Positions 9,262 to 15,511 of a stretch of 20,683 nt of DNA are shown in pieces (positions within the stretch are counted from its first letter, which is position 1; every line of letters begins with the position of its first letter). Both the position numbers and the translations under genes were made by a program. Source of the DNA: Clostridia bacterium (GTDB lineage: Bacteria; Bacillota; Clostridia; TANB77; CAG-508); NCBI GenBank assembly GCA_900768805.1, contig CAAGEF010000171.1:1-20683 (forward strand), read 5' to 3'. A model generated the notes under the pieces. It made no database searches, had not been told where the DNA came from, and was given only the letters and a program-made list of their open reading frames with translations.

Positions 9262-9270
9262 AACAATATA

Positions 9271-9333
9271 TTAGGAGTAGTATAAAGAATTTTAAAATAT
9301 AAAAATCCCCTTTTATTTTCAAACTGCTCCTAA
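9271..9333 (+). promoter_or_regulatory. Possible closing stem of the response-regulator mRNA leader
   Basis: TTAGGAGTAG (9271-9280) can pair with CTGCTCCTAA (9324-9333), ten pairs including one G-U, around a 43-nt AT-rich loop. The left arm lies just after the expected transcription start (about 9268). Function unknown; it may protect the 5' end or influence translation of the gene at 9357. Confidence 0.4.
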
Positions 9334-9356
9334 TTTTATGAAAAGAGGTGTAAAAT

Positions 9357-10037
9357 ATGTTTAATGTTTTAGTAGTAGAAGATGATAAAAATTTACGAAA
9401 ATTAATTACAACTTGTTTAAAAAGAGAAAAATATCAAACTTATGAAGCAACTAATGGAATAGATGCACTAGAAGTAATAGATAAAAATTATATAGATTTA
9501 ATAGTAACCGATATTATGATGCCTAAAATGGATGGATACCAGTTAACGAAAGAATTAAGAGAAGCGAAATATAATATACCAATATTGTTGATAACGGCTA
9601 AAAGTACATTAGATGATAAAAAAGAAGGTTTTTTACTTGGAGCTGATGACTATATGGTAAAACCAATTGATATAGAAGAGCTAATGTTACGAGTGAAAGT
9701 TTTGCTAAAAAGAGCTAATATGGCACATGAGAAAAAGATTAAAATAGGAAAATTAGTCTTAAATTATAATCAACTATCTGTCATAAAGGAGGAGAAGAGC
9801 TATCAATTAGCTCAAAAAGAATTTTATTTATTATATAAATTACTTAGCACTCCCAATACTATTTTTACAAGACAAGAGCTAATCGAGGAAATCTGGGGAT
9901 TAGAGAATGAATCAGATTATAGAACTGTTGATGTTCATATAAAAAGAATTAGAGAGAAACTATCAGATGTGGACGAGTTTGAAATAATATCAGTAAGAGG
10001 TATTGGATATAAAGCAATTATAAGAGGAGAGAATTAG
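9357..10037 (+). CDS. OmpR/PhoB-family response regulator
   Basis: The protein has 226 aa. The receiver domain (1-115) has the acidic pair Asp9-Asp10, the phosphate-accepting Asp52 (in VTDIMMP), Thr80 and Lys102 (in VKPID). A winged-helix DNA-binding domain (about 128-222) carries the usual ending RTVDVHIKRIREKL and SVRGIGYK. All catalytic positions are intact. The start is ATG behind AAAAGAGGTG. The sensor kinase begins on the base after its stop, so they form one operon. Direct repeats 11 bp apart in its own promoter and in that of the MMPL operon suggest both are its targets. Target specificity is an inference from those repeats. Confidence 0.95.
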   Translation: MFNVLVVEDDKNLRKLITTCLKREKYQTYEATNGIDALEVIDKNYIDLIVTDIMMPKMDGYQLTKELREAKYNIPILLITAKSTLDDKKEGFLLGADDYMVKPIDIEELMLRVKVLLKRANMAHEKKIKIGKLVLNYNQLSVIKEEKSYQLAQKEFYLLYKLLSTPNTIFTRQELIEEIWGLENESDYRTVDVHIKRIREKLSDVDEFEIISVRGIGYKAIIRGEN

Positions 10038-11154
10038 ATGTTTGAAAAAATTTTTGGTAAAAAGAAATCAATACAAAGATCATTAGTGAGAAGTTTTATT
10101 ATATCAATTGCATTGGTAATTATTATTACGATTATAGGTTTTTTTATATTGGTTGTACCATCTATTAATACTAAATTAATAGAAGTTAATATAAGTAGTA
10201 AAGAAAACATTAGAGAAATTATATATGTTGTAAGAAGGTTTTTAGGCTTAACAATAGTTAATATTATATTAATTAGTATAATATTAATTAGAATTAATAC
10301 CAAAAAAATGTTGCAGCCAATTCAAAAACTTAGTGAGGCTACTAAAAAGGTTACTTCTCGGAGATTATGATATAGAACTAGAAACAAAAAGAGAAGATGA
10401 AATAGGAGAACTTACGCATAATTTTAACAAGATGACAAAAGGTTTGAAAAGTACAGAAAATTTGCAAAAGGAATTTATAAATAATGTATCGCATGAAATA
10501 AAAACACCAATTTCTTCAATAGAAGGATTTGCAAAATTACTAAAAGATAAAAATTTATCAGATGAAGAAAGAGAAGAATACTCAAATATTATTGTAGAAG
10601 AATCTGAAAGATTAGCAAGCTTAACAGGTAAAATGCTTAAACTTGCTAAATTGCATAATCAAGATAGAATAATTAATAAACAAGAAATTCTAGTAGCAGA
10701 ACAAATACGAAAAGTAATTTCTTTATTAGAACCAAAATGGTCAGAGAAGAATATAAAAATAAATGTTAGTTTAGAAGAAAATGTATTTTTAGGAGATGAA
10801 GAATTAATATTTCAAGTTTGGATAAATCTATTAGAAAATGCAATAAAATTTTCAAAAACAAATGGAGAAATTGATATTAAACTATTTCAAGAAAATAATC
10901 AAATCACTGTAATAATAAAAGATTACGGAATTGGAATGAAAGAAGATGAAATCGAAAAAGTATTTGAAAGATTCTATCAAATAGATAAATCCCATTCAGA
11001 AGAAGGAAGTGGATTAGGTCTAGCAATCGTGAAAAGAATTATAGAATTGTCAGAAGGAAAAATAGAAATAAAAAGCAAAGAGAACAAAGGAACAACAATT
11101 ACTGTAAAATTGCCAATAAGTAGTGAAAAAAATAATAAAATTGTTATAGATTAG
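10038..11154 (+). pseudogene. Sensor histidine kinase, frameshifted within the HAMP domain
   Basis: The start follows directly on the response regulator stop. The first part (10038-10370) gives TM1 (about 20-40), a short outer loop of about 27 residues, TM2 (69-85) and the start of HAMP. It then leaves frame and stops at TGA 10368-10370. From 10360 the +1 frame continues GDYDIE and the rest of HAMP. It then has the H-box NNVSHEIKTP with the phospho-accepting His, the N-box WINLLENAIKFS, DYGIGM, FERFYQ and GSGLGLAIVKRI, ending at 11154. Removing one base near 10358-10359 (TCT-C-GGA) restores one normal kinase of about 371 aa. All motifs beyond the break are intact and undecayed. It may therefore be a recent mutation, a sequencing or assembly error, or an expressed frameshift at the rare CGG codon. 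If real and not bypassed, the sensor is lost. Confidence 0.85.
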
Positions 11155-11187
11155 AAATAAGATATAGTAGTGCTATATCTTATTTTT
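11155..11187. terminator. Bidirectional terminator between convergent genes
   Basis: A 13-bp perfect stem (11155-11167 with 11173-11185), 5-nt loop and T tract. It serves the kinase on the plus strand and, read the other way, the CmpB-like gene, whose stop codon (11180-11182) lies in the stem. The stem repeats the AAATAAGATATA of the terminator at 4921. Confidence 0.85.
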
Positions 11188-11827
11188 CGATTGATATTCT
11201 ATTATTATATATCTTATTCATAAAATCATCAGGATATTTGTTATCAAGAAATACATCCAAACTATTCTTAGGTGCAATGTTTTGTTTTCTTTCCTCTTGC
11301 CTTATACAAGCAATACAGGAAACAGAAATATCAAAGAGAATAAAAATCATTAAAAGATATGTTATAATCCTCCATTTCTTACTGTTTACAACATTATCTA
11401 ATTTAGGAACGAATCTCCAAAAAATTTTAAGAAAGATAATACCAATAATCCCCCAGTATATGCAATATTGAAAATTTGTTCTGCCATTAATATTTAAAAA
11501 TGTTCCTGAATAATCCCAAGAAACAGAACCAAAAATTAATTCTTGTAAATAAGAACACATATATTCCAATAGTCCGCCCATAAAAAAACTAAGGAAAAAT
11601 ACTTTTTTAGTATCCTGTGTTTTTAGAAGTAAAATATAATATGTCATTGCTCCTAAACCATATACTTGTATGAATGGTCCATAAAGTAAACCCTGTCTTA
11701 TGACAAAATGTCCTCCAGATTTTATAAAAGCATAAATAGTTTCAACAATATAACCAAAAAAACTTCCTAAAATAAAAATCCAAAATAATTTAATAACAAA
11801 ATTCCAAGCTTTTTTCATTTTTTCCAT
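11180..11827 (-). CDS. CmpB-like membrane protein (putative ABC-transporter type IV family)
   Basis: The protein has 215 aa and five or six membrane segments. GSFFGYIVETIYAF near the N terminus, RQGLLYGPFIQVYGLGAM, and SWDYSGTFLNINGR followed by a Trp-Gly are the conserved blocks of the PF06541 family (often called putative ABC-transporter type IV/CmpB). Despite the name there is no ATPase beside it and the function is not established. The ATG with its 5' base at 11827 is preferred. The upstream GTG (11836) falls inside the ribosome-binding site AGGTGG, which lies 5 nt from the ATG. On the minus strand a TG-extended -10 TACAAT (11861-11856) precedes it, with TTAACA-type direct repeats further out. 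It is divergent from the TerB-like gene. Confidence 0.82.
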   Translation of the reverse strand: MEKMKKAWNFVIKLFWIFILGSFFGYIVETIYAFIKSGGHFVIRQGLLYGPFIQVYGLGAMTYYILLLKTQDTKKVFFLSFFMGGLLEYMCSYLQELIFGSVSWDYSGTFLNINGRTNFQYCIYWGIIGIIFLKIFWRFVPKLDNVVNSKKWRIITYLLMIFILFDISVSCIACIRQEERKQNIAPKNSLDVFLDNKYPDDFMNKIYNNRISIEK

Positions 11828-11855
11828 AATTTCCACCTACAACTAATTTTCTATC

Positions 11856-11939
11856 ATTGTAGCAAAAAAATATTAACAAAATATTAACAAAAAAGGTTTT
11901 GTTAAAATAAAGTTCATAATTATATGTTATTATAACATA
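11856..11939. promoter_or_regulatory. Divergent control region with direct and inverted repeats
   Basis: On the minus strand TGCTACAAT (extended -10, hexamer at 11861-11856) serves the CmpB-like gene. Behind it TTAACA at 11873 and TTAACA at 11884 are 11 bp apart, resembling the PhoP-type half-site spacing. TTAACAAAA (11884-11892) and TTTTGTTAA (11897-11905) form a 9-bp inverted repeat. For the plus-strand gene, TTAAAA (11902), TTCATA (11913) and a -10-like TATTAT (11928) keep the 11- and 15-bp spacing of the boxes at 4993 and 9230, but the first half-site is degraded. TATGTTA...TAACATA (11923-11939) is a palindrome over the -10 and a candidate operator. Confidence 0.45.
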
Positions 11940-11961
11940 ATAGAAAGAGGAGGAATAAAGA

Positions 11962-12414
11962 ATGAAAAGATTTTTTGAAATATGTAAAAATGTAGAAAAA
12001 ATGGATGTTCTTACTTATAGTGCTGTACTAGCAGAAAAGTCATTAAAAATATTACCAGAATTAAATGCAATTACAGAAGATGCTATTACTGCCACTACTA
12101 TTTTTGCGACATTTATTATAGGTTCAATAGTAGCAGATGGTAAAATAAAAGAAGAGGAGTACATATTATTATATCCAATGTTATATACATTTTTTGGAGA
12201 TTCGGTAGATTATGAAGAGTGTAAAAAAATTGCAAGAAAGTTCAAAAAAGAAGGAAAAGAATTAAAGCAATATATTGATTATATAGTAGATATTTTAGGA
12301 ATGTTTTCAGATGAGTTAAAAGAAGATATTATAACAGTATGCTTGTTAATTTGTGCGATAGATGGCAATATATCTGCTAAAGAAAAAAATTGGGTTAAAC
12401 AACTAATAGATTAA
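11962..12414 (+). CDS. TerB-like (tellurite resistance protein B fold) protein
   Basis: The protein has 150 aa, all-helical by composition, with two repeats of the TerB/DjlA-N pattern. These are VADGKIKEEE (58-66) in the first half and AIDGNISAKE (132-141) in the second, each an Asp-Gly followed by a conserved Glu that bind metal in this fold. No membrane anchor or J-domain is attached. TerB-like proteins sit in stress and membrane-associated complexes, and tellurite resistance itself should not be assumed. The start is ATG behind AGAGGAGG. The promoter region is shared with the divergent CmpB-like gene, and a weak copy of the response-regulator box lies in front. It ends in the hairpin cluster at 12474-12676. 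Confidence 0.7.
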   Translation: MKRFFEICKNVEKMDVLTYSAVLAEKSLKILPELNAITEDAITATTIFATFIIGSIVADGKIKEEEYILLYPMLYTFFGDSVDYEECKKIARKFKKEGKELKQYIDYIVDILGMFSDELKEDIITVCLLICAIDGNISAKEKNWVKQLID

Positions 12415-12473
12415 TAATACTTAACCTAGAAATAGAATTGAAATAGTAAAAGTTTCTAAAAAATAAACAAAAA

Positions 12474-12559
12474 AATATAGGGGCATAATTAAAATGGTAT
12501 GAAACCTTATTTTAAATGGTTTTACATTTTAAATACCATCTTAGTTATGCCTCTATATT
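12474..12559. repeat. 86-bp imperfect palindrome (possible miniature element or RNA hairpin)
   Basis: Two 27-bp arms (12474-12500 and 12533-12559) match in inverted orientation at 24 positions around a 32-bp centre; two of the mismatches would be G-U pairs in RNA. A smaller AAACC/GGTTT stem lies in the centre. There is no T tract behind the right arm. The length and near-perfect terminal repeats resemble a MITE; it could also be a structured part of the transcript after the TerB-like gene. Confidence 0.6.
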
Positions 12560-12579
12560 ATAGAAGCATATAAGTACTT

Positions 12580-12636
12580 CTTATTAACTTTTAATAAGAT
12601 TGTATAAGAGAGAACTGAAAATTTACTCTTATACAA
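12580..12636 (+). other. Two further hairpins in the convergent intergenic region
   Basis: CTTATTAA-CTT-TTAATAAG (12580-12598) is an 8-bp stem with a 3-nt loop. TTGTATAAGAG (12600-12610) pairs perfectly with CTCTTATACAA (12626-12636) across 15 nt. Together with the palindrome before and the terminator after, about 200 nt is almost wholly base-paired, so a small RNA or a structured 3' end is possible. No clear promoter was found. Confidence 0.4.
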
Positions 12637-12648
12637 AATTTATCTAAT

Positions 12649-12676
12649 GGAGCTACTTGTAGGAGGGTAGTTCCTT
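12649..12676 (+). terminator. Intrinsic terminator, plus strand, with SD-like loop
   Basis: GGAGCTAC (12649-12656) pairs with GTAGTTCC (12667-12674, one G-U) and six Ts follow. The T tract is only on the plus strand, so it ends transcripts coming from the TerB-like gene or a small RNA between, not the minus-strand gene. The loop contains AGGAGG. Confidence 0.65.
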
Positions 12677-12678
12677 TT

Positions 12679-13416
12679 TTAATTTTCTAAACAGCAATAT
12701 CTTTGTTTTTCTAAAAAACGAATACATAAATCAATGAAATATTTTAAACTAATTTTTCTTCCATCGTAATCTTCATTAAAAATCTCATAAATAACTTTAA
12801 TATCAGTATTATCTAACATAGTATTTAAAGATTTGTCCATTGCAGATCTTACAACTTTATAATTCATAACTTCATTTTTTTCAGCAACTTTTATTATAAG
12901 TTCATTCATATCTAATAATAAACTTTTATCAGAATATGCTAATAAAATAGCATCCTTCAAATAAATTGTTCCTTTAAAATATGAAGTTAAGCCAATTTTC
13001 CAAAAAATATCATCGATATTTTTTTCAATTTCTAAAGTGTCTTTTAGAGTGTCTGCAACTAAATTAACGGCATCTAAAAAAGAAAAAGCAGTTTGTTTCT
13101 TCCAGGAAAGCCAATGATGATTTTCTTCATGATTAATAATATTGGTTATGCGTTTAGAATCAATTACCAATATAATGATATTCTCTTTATCTACTCGGTT
13201 AATTGCGTTCTTCAGTATATTTGTGCAAAAGGTAACTGAAGTAATTGAGTCCAATACTATTAAATTTTCTCTTGGTTTGATTTGATAAATTAAAGTATCT
13301 AATTTATCAATAGGTACATTTATTATTTCGATTTTTGATTCATTTTGCAATGCGATATTAGATAAGCTGTTAAATAAAATATCATTATTATTGGCAATTA
13401 TTACTTTGATGCTCAT
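12679..13416 (-). CDS. Spo0A-like transcription regulator with degenerate receiver
   Basis: The protein has 245 aa. The C-terminal half (about 130-238) resembles the Spo0A DNA-binding domain: IFWKIGLTSYFKGTIYLKDAI corresponds to the Spo0A stretch around IKGYLYLREAI, followed by helices of the same spacing. Residues 1-115 look like a receiver domain, and VLDS keeps a candidate phospho-acceptor (Asp56). The acidic pair that binds Mg2+ (ADDN in Spo0A) reads ANNN (8-11), so phosphorylation is doubtful. In Spo0A the receiver controls DNA binding at sporulation genes. This protein is unlikely to be the main Spo0A and its target is unknown. Start: ATG with AGGAGGG and a good promoter. It is the last chromosomal-looking gene before the element. 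Confidence 0.72.
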   Translation of the reverse strand: MSIKVIIANNNDILFNSLSNIALQNESKIEIINVPIDKLDTLIYQIKPRENLIVLDSITSVTFCTNILKNAINRVDKENIIILVIDSKRITNIINHEENHHWLSWKKQTAFSFLDAVNLVADTLKDTLEIEKNIDDIFWKIGLTSYFKGTIYLKDAILLAYSDKSLLLDMNELIIKVAEKNEVMNYKVVRSAMDKSLNTMLDNTDIKVIYEIFNEDYDGRKISLKYFIDLCIRFLEKQRYCCLEN

Positions 13417-13448
13417 AATAATTCCCTCCTAATAATGTATTTGACCTT

Positions 13449-13477
13449 ATTTTACCATAAAATGTAAAATAAAACAA
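13449..13477 (-). promoter_or_regulatory. Promoter of the Spo0A-like gene
   Basis: On the minus strand there is a -35 TTGTTT (13477-13472), a 17-nt spacer ending in TGG, and a -10 TAAAAT (13454-13449). Transcription would start near 13442, giving a leader of about 26 nt with AGGAGGG. Confidence 0.65.
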
Positions 13478-13834
13478 TAAGCTACAAGCCAATGAAAACC
13501 AAATAAACAAAGGCTTTCATTCGACAAAATTTGCGTATTTTTGCTGATTAGTTCCGATTTTTTACGATTTTATGACAACAGAGCAAAATCATTATATGAT
13601 TTTGCCAGGACAAGAGTCTGTAGAATTAAAGGAAGTATATTAACACACAATAGATAAAAATTAAGATTCAAAAGATGGTGTGAGAATATTATATGACTTA
13701 AATTATATAGACTCTTTTTGTATTGGAGGAATTGTAATATGTAATAGTAATTTTATAAAATGAAACAATTATGTAATTAACAACTTTCTTTAAATTATAA
13801 GACATTTGTCCAATTTTAAAATTGGAGAATAGAG
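13478..13834. other. Non-coding junction region with inverted repeats and a decayed reading frame
   Basis: No intact gene is seen. AATGAAAACC (13492-13501) and GGCTTTCATT (13513-13522) form an inverted repeat with one mismatch. GCAAAATCAT and ATGATTTTGC are perfect arms around TAT (about 13583-13605). From ATG 13572 one frame reads 23 residues to TAA 13641, then after a second in-frame TAA (13662) runs on for about 30 protein-like residues, possibly a gene remnant. TCCAATTTTAAAATTGGA (13809-13826) is a perfect 18-bp palindrome covering the SD of the leader peptide that follows. The left end of the mobile element probably lies in this stretch, but no att repeat could be identified. Confidence 0.45.
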
Positions 13835-13978
13835 ATGCAAAGAAAGTGTGTAGTATATGATCAAGTAACTATATATTTATTAGAGGGCGAGTTTATTTTA
13901 TGGAATAAATTTGTCTTTTTTTTAGCTCTAATCATTAGTTATAGAGGACCTCCTTATGCTCAAAATTTTGAAATTTGA
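13835..13978 (+). CDS. 47-residue leader peptide of the sigma-like gene (probable attenuator)
   Basis: ATG at 13835 follows GGAG (13824-13827) at 7 nt, the normal spacing. The frame runs 47 codons to TGA 13976-13978. The peptide begins MQRKCVVYDQVT and has a hydrophobic stretch NKFVFFLALII; it matches no family I know. Its importance is its position. It spans the whole terminator hairpin at 13886-13915 with its T tract, and the left arm (13948-13964) of the hairpin that hides the ribosome-binding site of the gene at 14000. The stop is inside the right arm. Translation of the peptide would therefore open both structures, as in the leader upstream of tet(M) in Tn916. Its own SD lies in a perfect palindrome. 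Coding is inferred from layout, not homology. Confidence 0.5.
   Translation: MQRKCVVYDQVTIYLLEGEFILWNKFVFFLALIISYRGPPYAQNFEI
13886..13923 (+). terminator. Terminator/attenuator in the leader of the sigma-like gene
   Basis: A 12-bp stem with three G-U pairs (13886-13897 with 13904-13915), 6-nt loop, then eight Ts. ATTAGAG (13879-13885) can extend it by pairing with CTCTAAT (13926-13932). CTCTA (13926-13930) can instead pair with TAGAG (13942-13946), so two alternative folds exist. Confidence 0.75.
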
Positions 13979-13996
13979 GTATGTAGGAGGTTTTTT
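13948..13996 (+). promoter_or_regulatory. Hairpin that sequesters the ribosome-binding site of the sigma-like gene
   Basis: ACCTCCT (13948-13954) pairs with AGGAGGT (13985-13991), and the next ten bases (13955-13964) pair with 13974-13983 with two G-U pairs and one bulged base. The right arm contains the whole SD (AGGAGG, 9 nt before ATG 14000). Six Ts follow, so it can also act as a second terminator. Confidence 0.75.
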
Positions 13997-13999
13997 AAT

Positions 14000-14350
14000 A
14001 TGTCTAAATATGAATTAGAAGATGACATTGTGTTAGCAAAATTTATAAATTATATGCAATTAGCTTTATATCACAGAAGATTAAACTATTATAGAAATTT
14101 ACAAAGGATACAAGAATTTGAAACGAGTATGAACGAATCAAGTCAATATGCAGATGAAAAAAACAATATTAGGACTCCAGATATAAATATTTTAAAAAAT
14201 AAAGAAATATATCTTCTTAATTTACATTATAGTCGTGGTTTAAGCTATGAACAAATATCAGCAATTACAGGCGAAAAGGTATGCACTTTAAAACAAAGAA
14301 GAAACAGAGCCATTGCAAAATTAAAAGATAAAATGGAGGGGGAAATATGA
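14000..14350 (+). CDS. Sigma-70-like regulator of a conjugative element (Tn916 Orf7 type)
   Basis: The protein has 116 aa. The C-terminal half (about 66-108) reads as a sigma region 4 helix-turn-helix: NLHYSRGLSYEQISAITGEKVCTLKQRRNRAIAKL, with the second helix entering the major groove. The N-terminal part has aromatic and basic residues (YMQLALYHRRLNYYRNL) like the small sigma-like proteins of Tn916-family elements, which activate excision and transfer genes. A full region 2 is missing, so it may assist rather than replace a housekeeping sigma. Expression is controlled by the leader peptide, terminator and SD hairpin just upstream. Its TGA overlaps the next ATG (ATGA), so the two are translationally coupled. 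The element role is inferred from family and neighbours. Confidence 0.75.
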   Translation: MSKYELEDDIVLAKFINYMQLALYHRRLNYYRNLQRIQEFETSMNESSQYADEKNNIRTPDINILKNKEIYLLNLHYSRGLSYEQISAITGEKVCTLKQRRNRAIAKLKDKMEGEI

Positions 14351-14559
14351 ATAATGAAACAGAATTTTATAACCTACTAAAATCAGCAGTAACAGATGAT
14401 GTAGCATTAATAAAAGTTTTAGATAGAATAATGACACTTATTAACAAGAACTCTAAAAATAGACATGGGGAAATAGATGAGGATTTAAAGAGCGAATTAA
14501 TTACATATTCTGTTGAACTGATAAGAAATAAAGAAATTTATAAAAAATTTCAAAATTAA
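14347..14559 (+). CDS. Small helix-turn-helix protein of conjugative elements (HTH_16-like)
   Basis: The protein has 70 aa and is wholly helical. The pattern FYNLLKSAVTDDVALIKVLDRIMTLI, then IDEDLKSELITYSVELI, corresponds to the short HTH_16 domain that often follows a sigma-like gene in Tn916-type elements (place of Orf8). The start codon overlaps the previous stop by 4 bp and has GGAGGGGG in front, so the two proteins are made together. It is thought to take part in regulation of the element; the domain call rests on pattern similarity only. Confidence 0.6.
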   Translation: MNNETEFYNLLKSAVTDDVALIKVLDRIMTLINKNSKNRHGEIDEDLKSELITYSVELIRNKEIYKKFQN

Positions 14560-14582
14560 ATGTAATCTTTTTTAAATTTTAG

Positions 14583-14890
14583 GTGCTGTTCATAGTAGAA
14601 GTTGAAAAATACTTCGTCTATGGATAGCACATTGAAAATTTAATAGGATTTTGTTGGATCATACAAGAATTGCGTTCTAGGTAGGTTAGCAACTATCTAG
14701 ATTAACAATAAGAATGTTATCTTATTGCGAATGCAGTTTAGGATACTTTTGTATAGTCATAGTTCGAGCGTAAAGTTATAAAGGCAGTCCATAATGTTTT
14801 TATAATGGTGCGTCCCAAGCAATGAGTACAAGCCAGAATTCTGGTTGGTGAAAGTCCAATGTTGCTAGAAACAATAGCAGTCTAACAAAG
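14583..14890 (+). ncRNA. Structured non-coding RNA region, with a group II intron-like 3' part
   Basis: No reading frame is seen in about 400 bp, but helices are dense. A 20-bp hairpin with four mismatches lies at 14583-14602/14611-14630. A closed multibranch unit has ATACAA/TTGTAT (14661/14749), GCGTTC/GAATGC (14672/14729), an arm at 14677-14700 and CAATAAGA/TCTTATTG (14706/14720). Further stems are at 14789-14808, AGCCAG/CTGGTT and TTGG/CCAA. From 14808, GTGCGTCCC, then GGTGAAAGTCC and later GTCTAAC follow in the order and spacing typical of the 5' end of bacterial group II introns. The catalytic remainder (domain V, reverse transcriptase) is absent. It could be an intron fragment joined to another RNA, or one element RNA of unknown class. 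Confidence 0.5.
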
Positions 14891-14962
14891 AAAAAAAGTA
14901 AAAATAAACCATATTATTAGAGCTATTTTATAGCAATAATAATTAAATTGGAGGCAAATAAA

Positions 14963-15148
14963 ATGTTAGATATTATTTCAATGATTACATTTTTATTTTT
15001 ATTTATTGGACTACCTATAATTTTAATTATTATTGGTGGTAATGATAAAACAGAAGAAGAACAAAGATTAGAAGATGAAGAACAAATGCAGTATTTAAAA
15101 GAATATAGAGAAAAGAAATTAAATAAGAATAATAAAATTTGGAGGTAG
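14963..15148 (+). CDS. Small membrane protein, function unknown
   Basis: The protein has 61 aa. The ATG at 14963 is chosen because GGAGG (14950-14954) lies 8 nt before it; the TTG at 14948 would overlap that site. Residues 1-29 are one strong membrane helix (ISMITFLFLFIGLPIILIII). The rest is a charged helix rich in Glu, Gln and Lys, probably cytoplasmic. A small hairpin (14914-14939) precedes it. The next gene follows after 4 bp. Such single-span proteins are common between the regulatory and integrase genes of conjugative elements, but I recognise no family. Confidence 0.6.
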   Translation: MLDIISMITFLFLFIGLPIILIIIGGNDKTEEEQRLEDEEQMQYLKEYREKKLNKNNKIWR

Positions 15149-15152
15149 GTAT

Positions 15153-15338
15153 ATGGGAAAATTATTATATACTTGGGAACAAGTTGAAGCATATAGTATT
15201 ATAGCACTACATAACTTATTACATTCAGCAAATGAAGTTAATTTAAAAAATATAAAAATGTTCATAGAGCCTTTACAAACTTTATATAGTAAGGCAGAAG
15301 TTACAGGAATAGCAAAAAAATTGATAAATAATGATTAA
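15153..15338 (+). CDS. Small protein of unknown function
   Basis: The protein has 61 aa, without membrane segment or cysteine. It begins MGKLLYTWEQVEAYSIIALHNLLH and looks helical. The ribosome-binding site TTGGAGGTAGG overlaps the end of the previous gene, so the two are one transcription unit, closed by the terminator at 15360. Function is not recognised; by place it could be a DNA-binding or excision helper of the recombinases that follow. Confidence 0.55.
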   Translation: MGKLLYTWEQVEAYSIIALHNLLHSANEVNLKNIKMFIEPLQTLYSKAEVTGIAKKLINND

Positions 15339-15359
15339 AATATATTTATACAAATTCTT

Positions 15360-15399
15360 GAGTTAGTATTTTGTTTAGCGACTTATACTAACTCTTTTT
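15360..15399 (+). terminator. Intrinsic terminator before the recombinase genes
   Basis: GAGTTAGTAT (15360-15369) pairs perfectly with ATACTAACTC (15385-15394); five Ts follow. It separates the small-protein unit from the recombinases, which need a new promoter or read-through. Confidence 0.85.
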
Positions 15400-15460
15400 C
15401 TTTGTCAAATGTGTAAATATAAAATTTGTACCTTTGTAGCTAATAATTTCATGTGCTAGA

Positions 15461-15504
15461 CTCCAGCTATAAGCAAAATTTATTTTGCTTATATGAATTG
15501 GAGG
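15461..15504 (+). promoter_or_regulatory. Hairpin covering the ribosome-binding site of the first recombinase
   Basis: CTCCA (15461-15465) can pair with TGGAG (15499-15503), inside which ATAAGCAAAA and TTTTGCTTAT form a 10-bp perfect stem (15469-15478/15483-15492). The SD GGAGG (15500-15504) for ATG 15512 is thus largely in the outer stem. This repeats the plan seen before the sigma-like gene. Confidence 0.55.
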
Positions 15505-15511
15505 TATAAAT

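Noticed and set aside
14661..14775. tRNA-like cloverleaf, with GTTCGA nearby
   Set aside because: Arm lengths do not fit a tRNA, the GTTCGA is not in a T-stem, and there is no acceptor stem with a discriminator and CCA.
14808..14890. Complete group II intron
   Set aside because: Domains V and VI and a reverse transcriptase are missing; only 5'-end-like motifs are present.
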